From NCBI RefSeq assembly GCF_006538745.1, contig NZ_BJLR01000026.1, positions 1 to 64,000 of the forward strand: a stretch of 64,000 nt of DNA, given 5' to 3'. Under the pieces are notes generated by a model that did not search any database, was not told the origin of the DNA, and saw nothing but the letters and a program-made list of their open reading frames with translations. The translations under genes and the position numbers were made by a program. This document shows, one piece after another, positions 32,684 through 41,573 of the stretch. This stretch comes from Cellulomonas cellasea (lineage in GTDB: Bacteria; Actinomycetota; Actinomycetes; Actinomycetales; Cellulomonadaceae). Every line of letters begins with the position of its first letter. Within the stretch, counting starts at the first letter, position 1.

Positions 32684-34785
32684 CCGCCGTGCCCGCCACG
32701 ACCTCGGCCCCGCCCGCTCCCCCGTTCCGCACCGTGCTCGTCGCGAACCGCGGCGAGATCGCGTGCCGCGTGATCCGCACGCTGCGCCGGCTCGGGATCC
32801 GCTCGGTCGCGGTCTTCAGCGACGCCGACTCCGGCGCGCCGCACGTGCGCCTCGCGGACGTCGCGGTCCGGCTGGGACCCGCCGAGCCGCAGGCGAGCTA
32901 CCTGGATGTCGACGCGGTGCTGCGCGCCGCGAAGGCGACGGGGACCGACGCGGTGCACCCCGGGTACGGGTTCCTGTCGGAGAGCCCCGCACTCGCGCGC
33001 GCGTGCGCCGCCGCCGGCATCGCGTTCGTCGGCCCGCCCGTGCACGCGCTCGAGGTCATGGGCGACAAGATCGGCGCGAAGGCGCACGTCGCGCGGTCCG
33101 GGGTGCCGGTCGTCCCGGGGACGGCCGAGCCCGGGCTCTCGGACGACGCGCTCGTCGCGCGCGCCGCCGACGTCGGCTACCCGCTGCTGGTCAAGCCGTC
33201 CGCGGGCGGCGGCGGCAAGGGCATGACGGTCGTCCGCACGCCCGACGAGCTGCCCGCGGCCCTGGCGGCGGCGCGCCGGGTCGCGGCGTCGGCGTTCGGG
33301 GACGACGCGCTGCTGCTCGAGCGCTACCTCGCCGCGCCGCGGCACATCGGGGTGCAGGTGCTCGCGGACGCCCACGGCGCGGTCGTGCACCTCGGCGAGC
33401 GGGAGTGCTCGCTCCAGCGGCGCCACCAGAAGGTCGTCGAGGAGTCGCCCTCGCCGGTCGTCGACGCGCGCACGCGCGCCCGGCTGGGTGAGGCCGCGTG
33501 CGCGGTCGCACGGTCGGTCGGGTACGTCGGTGCCGGGACCGTCGAGCTGCTCGCCGAGGCCGCCGCACCCGAGGACTTCTTCTTCATCGAGATGAACACG
33601 CGCCTGCAGGTCGAGCACCCGGTCACCGAGCTCGTGACCGGCCTCGACCTCGTCGAGCTGCAGCTGCGCGTCGCCGCGGGCGAGCCGCTCGGGCTGACCC
33701 AGGACGACGTGCGGCTCACCGGCCACGCGGTCGAGGCCCGCGTCTACGCCGAGGACCCCGCGCGGGCGTTCCTGCCGACCGCGGGCCAGGTCCTCGTGCT
33801 CGACGAGCCCGCCGGCGACGGCGTGCGGGTCGACAGCGGGCTCTCCGTCGGGAGCGAGGTGGGGTCCACCTACGACGCGATGCTGTCCAAGGTGGCCGCG
33901 TGGGGGCCCGACCGGGCCACGGCGCTCGCGCGGCTCGACGCGGCCCTCGCCTCGACGACCGTGCTCGGCGTGACGACGAACGTCCCGTTCCTGCGCCGCC
34001 TCGTCGCGCACCCCGAGGTCCGCGCGGGCCGGCTCGACACCGGCCTGATCGAGCGCCATCTTGACCAGCTGGCCGCACCGGCGCACGTGCCGGACGCGGC
34101 GCTCGTCGCGGCGCTCCGGGCCACCGCCGACCGTGCCGCACCGGCCGCGCGCGCCGCGTCCGCCGGCTCGGCGTGGGGCCCCGACGGCTGGCGGCTCGGT
34201 GAGCACCTCCCGACGCTGCACGTCGTGACGTCCGCCGACGGCGAGCGGACCGAGGTCGCGGTGCTCGGGCCCGCGCACGACGCGCAGGTCCGCCTCGACG
34301 ACGCGCCGCCGGTGCGTGCGCGCCTCACGCCGGTCGACGGCACGACCGCGCAGCTCACGGTCGAAAGCGTGGTCCGCACGGTCCGCGTCGCGTCCGACGG
34401 CGCGACGACGTGGGTCGGGCACGACGGTTCCGCCGTCGCGCTCCGGGTCATGGGCCGCCTCGACGCCCTGGCCGCGGCGCGCGCGCGCGACGACCGGCCG
34501 GCCGGGGCGGCCGACCCCGTGGTGCGCTCCCCGATGCCCGGGACCGTCGTCGCGGTCGACGTCGCGACCGGGGACCACGTGACCGCCGGCCAGCCCCTGC
34601 TCACCGTCGAGGCGATGAAGATGGAGCACCGGCTCACGGCGACGACCGACGGCGTCGTCACCCTCCAGGCCCGACCGGCCGACCGGGTGGCGCTCGACCA
34701 GGTGCTCGCGACGATCACGCCGCACGGCACCGACCGCACCGGGCAGGACACCACCGCGCCCGCCGAGGAAGGGACCCGACCATGA
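32680..34785 (+). CDS. accA1: Acyl-CoA carboxylase biotin-carrying alpha subunit
   Basis: This 701-residue protein combines biotin carboxylase (about 15-460; [16 protein letters not shown]-grasp [25 protein letters not shown]) with a middle BT domain and a C-terminal biotinyl domain carrying the lysine at about residue 647 (VEAMKMEH). It charges biotin with carbonate and hands it to the preceding subunit. Two in-frame GTG codons (32680 and 32689) are possible starts; the first overlaps the previous stop (GTGA) and is preferred. Its mycobacterial counterpart is AccA1 (Rv2501c). Confidence 0.92.
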   Translation: MTAVPATTSAPPAPPFRTVLVANRGEIACRVIRTLRRLGIRSVAVFSDADSGAPHVRLADVAVRLGPAEPQASYLDVDAVLRAAKATGTDAVHPGYGFLSESPALARACAAAGIAFVGPPVHALEVMGDKIGAKAHVARSGVPVVPGTAEPGLSDDALVARAADVGYPLLVKPSAGGGGKGMTVVRTPDELPAALAAARRVAASAFGDDALLLERYLAAPRHIGVQVLADAHGAVVHLGERECSLQRRHQKVVEESPSPVVDARTRARLGEAACAVARSVGYVGAGTVELLAEAAAPEDFFFIEMNTRLQVEHPVTELVTGLDLVELQLRVAAGEPLGLTQDDVRLTGHAVEARVYAEDPARAFLPTAGQVLVLDEPAGDGVRVDSGLSVGSEVGSTYDAMLSKVAAWGPDRATALARLDAALASTTVLGVTTNVPFLRRLVAHPEVRAGRLDTGLIERHLDQLAAPAHVPDAALVAALRATADRAAPAARAASAGSAWGPDGWRLGEHLPTLHVVTSADGERTEVAVLGPAHDAQVRLDDAPPVRARLTPVDGTTAQLTVESVVRTVRVASDGATTWVGHDGSAVALRVMGRLDALAAARARDDRPAGAADPVVRSPMPGTVVAVDVATGDHVTAGQPLLTVEAMKMEHRLTATTDGVVTLQARPADRVALDQVLATITPHGTDRTGQDTTAPAEEGTRP

Positions 34786-35954
34786 GCCACGAGCTCACCG
34801 ACGCCCAGCAGCGCCTCGTCGACGAGGTGCGCGACTTCGCCGACACCGTCGTCGCACCGGCCGCGTACGAGTACGACACGAAGCGCGAGCTGCCCTACGA
34901 GATCCTCGCGCAGATGGGCGAGATGGGGCTGTTCGGACTGCCGTTCCCCCGTGAGTACGGCGGGCAGGGCCGGGACTACCTCGACCTGTGCCTCGCCGTC
35001 GAGCAGCTCGCGCGCGTCGACCAGTCGATCGCCGTGACCCTCGAGGCGGGCGTCGGGCTCGGCGCCATGCCGGTCTGGCGGAGCGGGACCGACGCGCAGA
35101 AGAAGGAGTGGATCCCGATGCTCGCGCGCGGCGAGGCGCTCGCCGCGTTCGGGCTCACCGAGGCCGACGCCGGCTCGGACGCGGCCGGGACCCGCACGAC
35201 GGCGGTGCTCGACGGCGGCGACTGGGTCATCGACGGCTCGAAGCAGTTCATCACCAACTCCGGGACGCGGATCACACGACTCGTCACCGTCACGGCGGTC
35301 ACCGGCGAGAGCATGCGACCCGACGGCTCGGTGCGCAAGGAGCTGACCGCGTTCCTCGTGCCGGCCGGGACCCCGGGGCTGCACGTCGGGCCGGCCTACG
35401 ACAAGGTCGGCTGGCACACCTCCGACACGCACCCGCTCGTGCTCGACCACGTGCGCGTCCCCGAGGAGAACCTGCTCGGCGAGCGCGGCCGCGGGTTCGC
35501 GAGCTTCATCCAGACGCTCGACGAGGGCCGCGTCGCGTTCGCCGCGCTCTGCACGGGCGCGGCGCAGGGCTGCCTCGAGGAGGCGATCCGGTACGCGGGG
35601 ACGCGCCGGGTGTTCGGCCGGACCATCGGGGAGAACCAGCACACCCAGTTCACGATCGCCCGCATGCAGGCCCGCGCGCACGCCGCGCGCCTCGCCTACC
35701 TCGACGCCGCGCACCGGATCGTCGCGGGGCGCCCGTTCAAGCTGGAGGCGAGCCTCGCCAAGCTCATCGGCAGCGAGGCGGCGATGGCCAACGCCCGCGA
35801 CGCCTCCCAGATCTTCGGCGGCTACGGCTTCCTCAACGAGAACCCCGTCGCCCGGCACTACCGCGACTCCAAGGTCCTCGAGGTCGGCGAGGGCACCACG
35901 GAGGTCCAGCTCATGGTGATCGCCCGCGAGCTCGGCCTGGCAGGACGCCCCTGA
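34782..35954 (+). CDS. Acyl-CoA dehydrogenase (isovaleryl-CoA dehydrogenase role)
   Basis: The 390-residue flavoprotein oxidises a short branched acyl-CoA; in this operon isovaleryl-CoA is the expected substrate (mycobacterial FadE19, Rv2500c). [17 protein letters not shown] and [12 protein letters not shown] hold FAD and substrate; [22 protein letters not shown] is the standard C-terminal signature. The motif GEGTTEVQ places a Glu at the general acyl-CoA dehydrogenase base position, unlike human isovaleryl-CoA dehydrogenase, whose base lies elsewhere. Specificity is therefore inferred from context only. ATGA overlap upstream, TGATG junction downstream. Confidence 0.9.
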   Translation: MSHELTDAQQRLVDEVRDFADTVVAPAAYEYDTKRELPYEILAQMGEMGLFGLPFPREYGGQGRDYLDLCLAVEQLARVDQSIAVTLEAGVGLGAMPVWRSGTDAQKKEWIPMLARGEALAAFGLTEADAGSDAAGTRTTAVLDGGDWVIDGSKQFITNSGTRITRLVTVTAVTGESMRPDGSVRKELTAFLVPAGTPGLHVGPAYDKVGWHTSDTHPLVLDHVRVPEENLLGERGRGFASFIQTLDEGRVAFAALCTGAAQGCLEEAIRYAGTRRVFGRTIGENQHTQFTIARMQARAHAARLAYLDAAHRIVAGRPFKLEASLAKLIGSEAAMANARDASQIFGGYGFLNENPVARHYRDSKVLEVGEGTTEVQLMVIARELGLAGRP

Positions 35955-36427
35955 TGCGCGACGCCGTGCAGCGCGGTCTCTGGTACGAGGAGCTCGAGAC
36001 CGACGTGCGCTACCTGCACCGCCCCGGCCGCACGCTCACGGAGGCCGACAACGTCGCGTTCACGACGATGACGATGAACACCCAGCCGCTGCACCTCGAC
36101 GCGGCGTGGTCGGCCGGGCAGCCGTTCGGTCGCCCGCTCGTGAACTCGATGCTCACGCTCGCGACGCTCGTCGGCAGCTCGGTCGCGCAGCTCACGCAGG
36201 GCACGCTCGTGGCGAACCTCGGGCTGACCGACGTGGACTTCCCGCACCCGCTGTTCCCGGGCGACACGCTGTACTCTGAGACGGTCGTGACGGGCAAGCG
36301 CCTGTCCGCCTCGCGCGAGGGCCAGGGCGTCGTGACGTTCGCGCACACCGGCCGCAACCAGGACGGCACCGTGGTCGCGACGGCGACGCGGACCGTGCTG
36401 GTGTGGCGGGCGGGTGCCCAGCCGTGA
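35954..36427 (+). CDS. MaoC-like itaconyl/methylglutaconyl-CoA hydratase
   Basis: This 157-residue hot-dog protein corresponds in position to Rv2499c, described as hydrating itaconyl-CoA and 3-methylglutaconyl-CoA. The catalytic segment reads TMNTQPLHLD; the classical hydratase-2 motif has Asp where this has Asn, and Asn where this has Gln, so catalysis must rely on the His and other groups. The DFPHPLFPGDTLYSET stretch is typical of MaoC folds. It would convert 3-methylglutaconyl-CoA to HMG-CoA, standing in for an enoyl-CoA-type hydratase (LiuC), which is missing. Junctions with both neighbours overlap. Confidence 0.83.
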   Translation: MRDAVQRGLWYEELETDVRYLHRPGRTLTEADNVAFTTMTMNTQPLHLDAAWSAGQPFGRPLVNSMLTLATLVGSSVAQLTQGTLVANLGLTDVDFPHPLFPGDTLYSETVVTGKRLSASREGQGVVTFAHTGRNQDGTVVATATRTVLVWRAGAQP

Positions 36428-37266
36428 CGGCCCGCACGCTCGGCCCCGCGCTGCTGTTCTGCCCGGCGGACCGCCCCGACCGCTACGCGAAGGCCGCCGA
36501 GCGCTCCGACGCCGTCGTGCTCGACCTCGAGGACGCCGTCGCGCCGTCCGCCAAGGCCGCCGCGCGCGCCGCGCTGGTCGACACCCCGCTCGACCCCGCA
36601 CGCACGGTCGTGCGGGTCAACGCCGCGGGCACCGCGGACCTCGACGCCGACCTCGACGCGCTGCGCCGGACCGCGTACCGGACCGTCATGCTGCCCAAGA
36701 CCGCGAGCGCCGCGGACCTCGACGCGCTCGAGGGGTTCGCGACGATCGCGCTCGTCGAGACGGCCGCCGGGGTGCTGCACGCCGCGGAGATCGCCGCAGT
36801 GCCGCACGTCGTCGCGCTGCACTGGGGCGCCGACGACCTCGTCGCCTCGCTCGGCGGGACCGCGAGCCGCCACCCCGACGGACGGTGGCGGCACGTCGCG
36901 CTGCACGCACGCTCGACCGTCCTCGTCGCCGCCGGCGCGCACGGCAAGCCCGCGTACGACGCGGTGCACATGGACATCGGCGACCTCGACGGCCTGGCCC
37001 GCGAGGCCGCGGACGCCGCCGCCTCAGGATTCGTGGGCACCGCGTGCGTCCACCCGAGCCAGGTCGCCGTCGTGCGGGCGGCGTTCCGGCCCGACGACGC
37101 GGCCGTGGAGCGGGCCCGGCGGCTGCTCGACGCGGCGTCCCGCGAGCGTGGCGTGTTCCGCTTCGCGGGCCGGATGGTCGACGGGCCGGTTCTCGCGCAC
37201 GCGCGGGAGGTGCTGCGCCGGGCCGGGTCGACCGAGGACGCCGCACCGCGCCCGGTCCAGCGCTGA
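36424..37266 (+). CDS. CitE-like beta-hydroxyacyl-CoA lyase
   Basis: The 280-residue TIM-barrel protein belongs to the HpcH/HpaI-CitE family: LLFCPADRPDRYAKA and DAVVLDLEDAVAPSAK at the start, ALVETAAGVLHAAEIA with the metal-binding Glu, and HWGADDLVASLGG with the metal-binding Asp. Its counterpart Rv2498c is reported to cleave both HMG-CoA and citramalyl-CoA, linking leucine and itaconate breakdown. That would explain why no HMG-CoA lyase gene (LiuE type) is found here. The products would be acetoacetate, handled by scoAB and thiolase, plus acetyl-CoA. The GTG start overlaps the MaoC stop (GTGA). Confidence 0.88.
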   Translation: MTARTLGPALLFCPADRPDRYAKAAERSDAVVLDLEDAVAPSAKAAARAALVDTPLDPARTVVRVNAAGTADLDADLDALRRTAYRTVMLPKTASAADLDALEGFATIALVETAAGVLHAAEIAAVPHVVALHWGADDLVASLGGTASRHPDGRWRHVALHARSTVLVAAGAHGKPAYDAVHMDIGDLDGLAREAADAAASGFVGTACVHPSQVAVVRAAFRPDDAAVERARRLLDAASRERGVFRFAGRMVDGPVLAHAREVLRRAGSTEDAAPRPVQR

Positions 37267-37277
37267 CTGCGCGGGGC

Positions 37278-37304
37278 GGCCGGACGTCGCACCGACGTCC
37301 GGCC
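37278..37304. terminator. Bidirectional terminator between leucine operon and ABC exporter
   Basis: An 11-bp perfect stem (GGCCGGACGTC with GACGTCCGGCC) and 5-base loop occupy the 52-base convergent gap. There is no T-run, as is usual in very GC-rich actinobacteria. Confidence 0.75.
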
Positions 37305-37318
37305 GGCCTATCGTGGGC

Positions 37319-39118
37319 TCAGCTGTCCGCGTACGCCGTCGCCTGGATGCCGAACAGCTCCGCGTACACACCGCCCCCGGGCCGCGCGAGCAGGTCCGGG
37401 TGCGTGCCGTGCTCGACGAGCCGGCCGTGCTCCATGACGAGGATCAGGTCCGCGCCGGCGACCGTGGAGAAGCGGTGCGAGACGATCACCGTGACGGCGC
37501 CGCAGTCCCGCGCCAGCCGCCGCGACCGCTCCATGTACCGCGCGAAGATCTCGTGCTCGCTCGGGGCGTCGAGCGACGCGGTGGGCTCGTCGAGCACGAA
37601 CAGCAGCGGCCGGGTCCGCATGCACGCCCGCGCGAGCGCGACCTTCTGCCACTGCCCCTCGGACAGCTCGGTGCCGTCGAACCGGCTGCCGAGCAGCGAC
37701 GCCCCAGCGGCTGGCAGCCGCGAGCGCAGCGCACCGGCGTCCGCGGCGGCGACCGCGGCGTCGACGGCCTCCCTCGAGGCCATCCGCGCCGGGTCGCCGA
37801 GCCCGACGGCCTCGTCGAACGTCGTCTGGTAGCGGCCGAAGTCCTGGAACGCGGCGCTCGTGACGGCGCGCCACCCCGGCGTCCCGATCTCGGCGAGGTC
37901 CGTGCCGTCGACCGTGATCCGGCCCGTGTCCGGCCGGTAGAGCTTCGTGAGGAGCTTGACGAGCGTCGTCTTGCCCGACCCGTACTCCCCGACCACCGCG
38001 ACGACCGTCCCTGCGGGGATCGTGACGCTGACGTCGTCGACCGCCGGCCGGGCCGCGCCCGGGTAGGTGAACGCGAGGTGCTCGAGCGTGATCGCCTCCG
38101 TGAGCGCCGTGGGCGGGGCCGCCGTCGCGACCTGGCCCGCGAGCCGCTCGGCGGCGAACGCCCGCAACCAGAGGTAGGGCTCGACGATCCGCCCGTAGCC
38201 GCCGGCGTCCGACGCGCGCCCGACCGCCTGCTGCACCACAGAGCGCAGCTGCGAGCCGACCGCCACGGCGAGCACCACGTCGCCGAGCGAGCCGCCGGGC
38301 TGACCCGCGGACCGCACGACGAGCGCGAGCGCGGCCGTGAAGCCTGCCGCGAAGACCGCCCACCCGGCGGTGCTCAGCGCGGCGGCCGTCAGGAGCGCCC
38401 GGGCGCGGGCGTGCACCACGCCGAGCGCCGTCGCCTGCTGCCGCGCGACGAGCTCGTCCTCGGCGCCGGCCACGCGGATCTCCTTGCTCGTGGCCGGGCT
38501 CGTGCACAGCTCGAACAGGTGGCGCTGGAGCCGCTGGTCCTCCGAGGTCGCGATCTCGGCGGCGGTCGACCGGCGGCGCCCCGCGGCGTCGAGCACGAGC
38601 TGCACCCCGGCGCACGGCACGAGCAGCAGGAGCCACGGGCTGACGCTGCCGAGCAGGGCGACCGTGAGCGCGAGCCGCAGCACGAGCGCAGCGGCCTCCA
38701 CGACCGACCAGGCGGAGTCCACGACGGCCCACGCCCGGCCCCGCACGGCGGTGATGCGGTCGAGGAAGTCGGTGCGCTCGAGGTGGTCGATCTCGTCCAC
38801 GTCCGTGCACGCGCGCATGACCTCGGGCTCGACGTCCGTCTGGGCGACACGCTCGACGACGTGCATCCGCATCGTGAAGCCGACGTCGTCGACGACCCAG
38901 TCGACGACGTACGCGACGGCCGTGACGACGGCGGCGAGCACGAGCAGGCGCAGGTCGCCCTCCACCGCGGCGTCCACCACGGTCTTCGACGCGAGCCCCA
39001 GCCCGGCGAACGCGACGGTGCCGACCGCCATGCACGCGAGCACGAGCAGCGTGAGCGCCCGCTCGGCGCGCCAGCACCGCGCCATGAGCTCGCCGGTCAG
39101 GCGTGCGCGCACCCTCAC
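37319..39118 (-). CDS. ABC exporter subunit (membrane-ATPase fusion), second of a pair
   Basis: This 599-residue half-transporter has about six membrane helices (30-330) and an ATPase domain (about 345-590). The Walker A is GEYGSGKTT, the signature reads LSEGQ, and LLFVLDEPTASLD is the Walker B; VIVSHRFSTV contains the switch His. Its GTG start overlaps the stop of the preceding ABC gene, so the two should form a heterodimeric exporter. Substrate is unknown: nothing adjacent encodes a peptide precursor or biosynthetic enzyme. Both Walker motifs and the signature seem intact apart from Glu in LSEGQ, a mild change. Confidence 0.9.
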   Translation of the reverse strand: MRVRARLTGELMARCWRAERALTLLVLACMAVGTVAFAGLGLASKTVVDAAVEGDLRLLVLAAVVTAVAYVVDWVVDDVGFTMRMHVVERVAQTDVEPEVMRACTDVDEIDHLERTDFLDRITAVRGRAWAVVDSAWSVVEAAALVLRLALTVALLGSVSPWLLLLVPCAGVQLVLDAAGRRRSTAAEIATSEDQRLQRHLFELCTSPATSKEIRVAGAEDELVARQQATALGVVHARARALLTAAALSTAGWAVFAAGFTAALALVVRSAGQPGGSLGDVVLAVAVGSQLRSVVQQAVGRASDAGGYGRIVEPYLWLRAFAAERLAGQVATAAPPTALTEAITLEHLAFTYPGAARPAVDDVSVTIPAGTVVAVVGEYGSGKTTLVKLLTKLYRPDTGRITVDGTDLAEIGTPGWRAVTSAAFQDFGRYQTTFDEAVGLGDPARMASREAVDAAVAAADAGALRSRLPAAGASLLGSRFDGTELSEGQWQKVALARACMRTRPLLFVLDEPTASLDAPSEHEIFARYMERSRRLARDCGAVTVIVSHRFSTVAGADLILVMEHGRLVEHGTHPDLLARPGGGVYAELFGIQATAYADS

Positions 39119-41016
39119 GAGAGCACCCCCGTCTCGAGCCGGTCGTCGTAGCCGCGCGCGAACCGCTGCGCCTGCAGCGCGAACATGTGCGCGTACGAGC
39201 CGCCGAGCGCCATGAGCTCGTCGTGCGTGCCGCTCTCGGCGATGCGCCCGTCGGCGAGCAGGACGATGCGGTCCGCGAGCCGGACCGTCGACAGCCGGTG
39301 CGACACGAGCACGGTCGAGACCCCCTGGGTGATGCCGGCGAGCCGGCGGAACAGCTCGGCCTCGGTGCGGACGTCGAGGTGCGCCGTCGGCTCGTCGAGC
39401 ACGAGGACGCGCGCCCCCGCACGCGTCGCGTAGAGCGCCCGGGCGAGCGCGACCTGCTGCCACTGCCCGCCGGACAGGTCCACCCCGCCGGTGCGGCTGC
39501 GCGCGAGCGGCGTCCGCCAGCCCGCCGGGAGCCCGTCGACGACCGGCCCCAGCCCGGCGTCGGTCGCCGCGCCGCGGACCGCATCCGGGTCGGGCCACGG
39601 CCGGTCCCCGCCGACCTGCCCGAGGGCGATGTTGTCCTCGAGCGAGAGCTGGTAGCGCACGAAGTCCTGGTGCACGACCGTGACACGGCGCCGCCACGCG
39701 CGCGCCCCGATCGCGCGCACGTCCACGCCGTCGGCGGTGACCCGCCCGGCGCTCGGCTCGTACAGCCCGGCGAGCACCTTCGTGAGCGTCGACTTGCCGG
39801 CGCCGTTGAGCCCGACGACCGCGAGCAGCTCCCCCGGCCGGATCTCGAGGTCGAGACCGCGCAGCACCGGCCCGCTCGAGCCCGGGTAGGCGAACGTCAC
39901 ACCCTCGAGGCGGACGTGCGGGGCGGCCGGCTCGGGCGCCGTCGCGGTCCCGGGCACGTGCCGGGTCTCGGTCTCGATCTCCCTCACGGCGCCGGGCACG
40001 GTCTCGGTCTCCGGCTCGGTCAGCCGCGCGCGCAGCGCCTCGGCCGCCCGGACGACCGGGCGCGCGCCCTCGACCATGAGCGCGTCGCCCGTCCCGGTGA
40101 CGGCGCTGAACACGCCCCACCCGGCCGCGAGGAGCCCGGCGAGGGCACCGACGGTGCCGTGCCCGCGCGTCGTCCCGACCGCCGCGACGACGAAGGCGGC
40201 GCCGAGGGGCACGACGGCCGCGAGCAGGACCCACCACTTCTCCCGGGCGGCCCGGAGGTCGTCCGCCCAGACGTCGTCGAGCTGCGCGTGCAGGTGCCGC
40301 TGGCGCCGGTCGACGACCCAGGCGCCGAGCCCGAACGTGCGCAGCTCCTTGGCCTCCGCGGGCGCGCTCGTGAGCTCCCCCCAGTAGTGCGCACGCCGGT
40401 TCTCGGGCAGCCCGTCGACCCAGATGCGGAAGTGCCGCACCCACTGGCCCCGCACGAGGTGGCGGACGACGACCGCCGGGACGACGAGCAGCGGGACGAG
40501 CCACCACGACCACGCCGCGACGACGGCCGCGGTCGACACCAGCCCGACCCACCGGACGAGCACGCTGAGCTGCCCGAGCGCACCCTCCGCGGGCGTCTTC
40601 TCGACCCACTCGCGGGGGTCAGCGGTTGCGGCCCGCACGAGGGCCTGCACCTCCGCGCTCTCGACGACGTCGAGCGTGGCGGTCCGGGTGAGCAGCCGCA
40701 TGACGTCGGCCCGGTGGCGCGCGTCGATGCGTCCGCGGACGAGCGTCACGAGCGGGCGCTGGAAGACGCTGCACGTCTGACCGAGCAGCAGCACGGCCCC
40801 GACGAGCAGGACCGCGCCGGCGGTCCCCGCGCCGGGCGTCGCGGCGGCGTCGAGCAGCCGGGCGGTCACCAGGGCGGTCGCCGCCGGGAGCAGCGCCTGG
40901 AGCACGCGCACCGCGACGAGCACCGCGAGCAGGGGCCGCCCGGCTCCCGGCAGCAGCGCCAGCAGCGCGGTCCGCTCGCGGGTCGCGGCACACAGCCGCC
41001 GGACCGTCTTCTGCAT
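39115..41016 (-). CDS. ABC exporter subunit (membrane-ATPase fusion), first of a pair
   Basis: The 633-residue half-transporter has a six-helix membrane domain (about 20-340) and an ATPase domain (about 385-610) with Walker A GLNGAGKST, signature LSGGQ, Walker B VLVLDEPTAHLD and switch VLVSHRLSTV. A charged linker of about 40 residues (Glu/Thr-rich, about 345-385) separates the halves. The ATG follows GGAGG closely, and earlier in-frame ATGs would reach into the spacer. It is coupled to the next ABC gene by GTGA. Exporters of this class move peptides, lipids or drugs; no inducer or substrate is evident. Confidence 0.9.
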   Translation of the reverse strand: MQKTVRRLCAATRERTALLALLPGAGRPLLAVLVAVRVLQALLPAATALVTARLLDAAATPGAGTAGAVLLVGAVLLLGQTCSVFQRPLVTLVRGRIDARHRADVMRLLTRTATLDVVESAEVQALVRAATADPREWVEKTPAEGALGQLSVLVRWVGLVSTAAVVAAWSWWLVPLLVVPAVVVRHLVRGQWVRHFRIWVDGLPENRRAHYWGELTSAPAEAKELRTFGLGAWVVDRRQRHLHAQLDDVWADDLRAAREKWWVLLAAVVPLGAAFVVAAVGTTRGHGTVGALAGLLAAGWGVFSAVTGTGDALMVEGARPVVRAAEALRARLTEPETETVPGAVREIETETRHVPGTATAPEPAAPHVRLEGVTFAYPGSSGPVLRGLDLEIRPGELLAVVGLNGAGKSTLTKVLAGLYEPSAGRVTADGVDVRAIGARAWRRRVTVVHQDFVRYQLSLEDNIALGQVGGDRPWPDPDAVRGAATDAGLGPVVDGLPAGWRTPLARSRTGGVDLSGGQWQQVALARALYATRAGARVLVLDEPTAHLDVRTEAELFRRLAGITQGVSTVLVSHRLSTVRLADRIVLLADGRIAESGTHDELMALGGSYAHMFALQAQRFARGYDDRLETGVLS

Positions 41017-41403
41017 GGAGCCTCCTCGTCGAAGCGCTACGACTGTGGGCAGCGAGGAGCGGCGTTCCCGTGCGTCACGCACCCCTGCGGAACCGGCCTG
41101 CCACGGCTGCGTCACGGACGCTCGGCACGGGTTCCTCCGCGAGTCTGGTCGCTGACCTGCTGCGATGTCCAGGCATATCGGTCGCGGCGTCGACGTTGCT
41201 CGCGCTGCTCGTGGTCACCCACCGAGTGCGACACCAGTCGAACCGCTTCAACGACGTTCGGTGCAGCCGTCGCAGAGACGCTCACGCGCGCACCGCGACC
41301 GCTCGTGTGCGTCGCGCTGCGCAGCAGTGATCGCCATCCGCATCTGCGTCAGTATTCCCCGATCAATGACGTTTCTGCGGATCCCGCGGTGAACCGCCCG
41401 GCT

Positions 41404-41441
41404 GTCGGCGCGCCGAAAGCCCGGGGCTCTCGGCGCGCCGA
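41404..41441. repeat. Paired self-palindromes TCGGCGCGCCGA
   Basis: The 12-base palindrome occurs at 41404-41415 and 41430-41441. The copies can pair with each other to form a 12-bp stem, with a smaller hairpin (AGCCC/GGGCT) in the loop. It may be a second termination structure or a protein-binding site. Confidence 0.6.
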
Positions 41442-41493
41442 CGTGCGCGGAGCCGGCGGAGGCACCGCTCCCCAGGTGTCTGCCGCCCGTAGC

Positions 41494-41556
41494 CCGGGCA
41501 CACCACAGGCTGGCGTCGACAGACGCCGGCCTGTGAGCTACCCGGTGTGTGCCCGG
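41494..41556 (-). terminator. Extended hairpin after the UDP-glucose pyrophosphorylase gene
   Basis: An inner stem (41504-41517 with 41522-41535, one G-T wobble) is continued by an outer 10-bp stem (41494-41503 with 41547-41556), interrupted by an 11-base bulge on one side. It starts 17 bases past the stop of the minus-strand gene and is a strong terminator candidate. Confidence 0.7.
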
Positions 41557-41573
41557 TACGCCCGGGCGGACGG

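Larger units (their letters stand above)
41017..41573. other. 557-base gene-free region
   Basis: No open frame here has a start, codon use or similarity that I can support. The part around 41150-41400 is less GC-rich than the surroundings, with many A/T-ending triplets, and probably includes the promoter of the ABC pair. Two hairpin structures, listed separately, lie at its right end behind the UDP-glucose pyrophosphorylase gene. Confidence 0.7.

Noticed and set aside
41070-41330. An 86-codon frame in the spacer upstream of the ABC exporter.
   Set aside because: No ribosome-binding site, Arg-rich nonsense-like composition after residue 50, and no similarity recognised.
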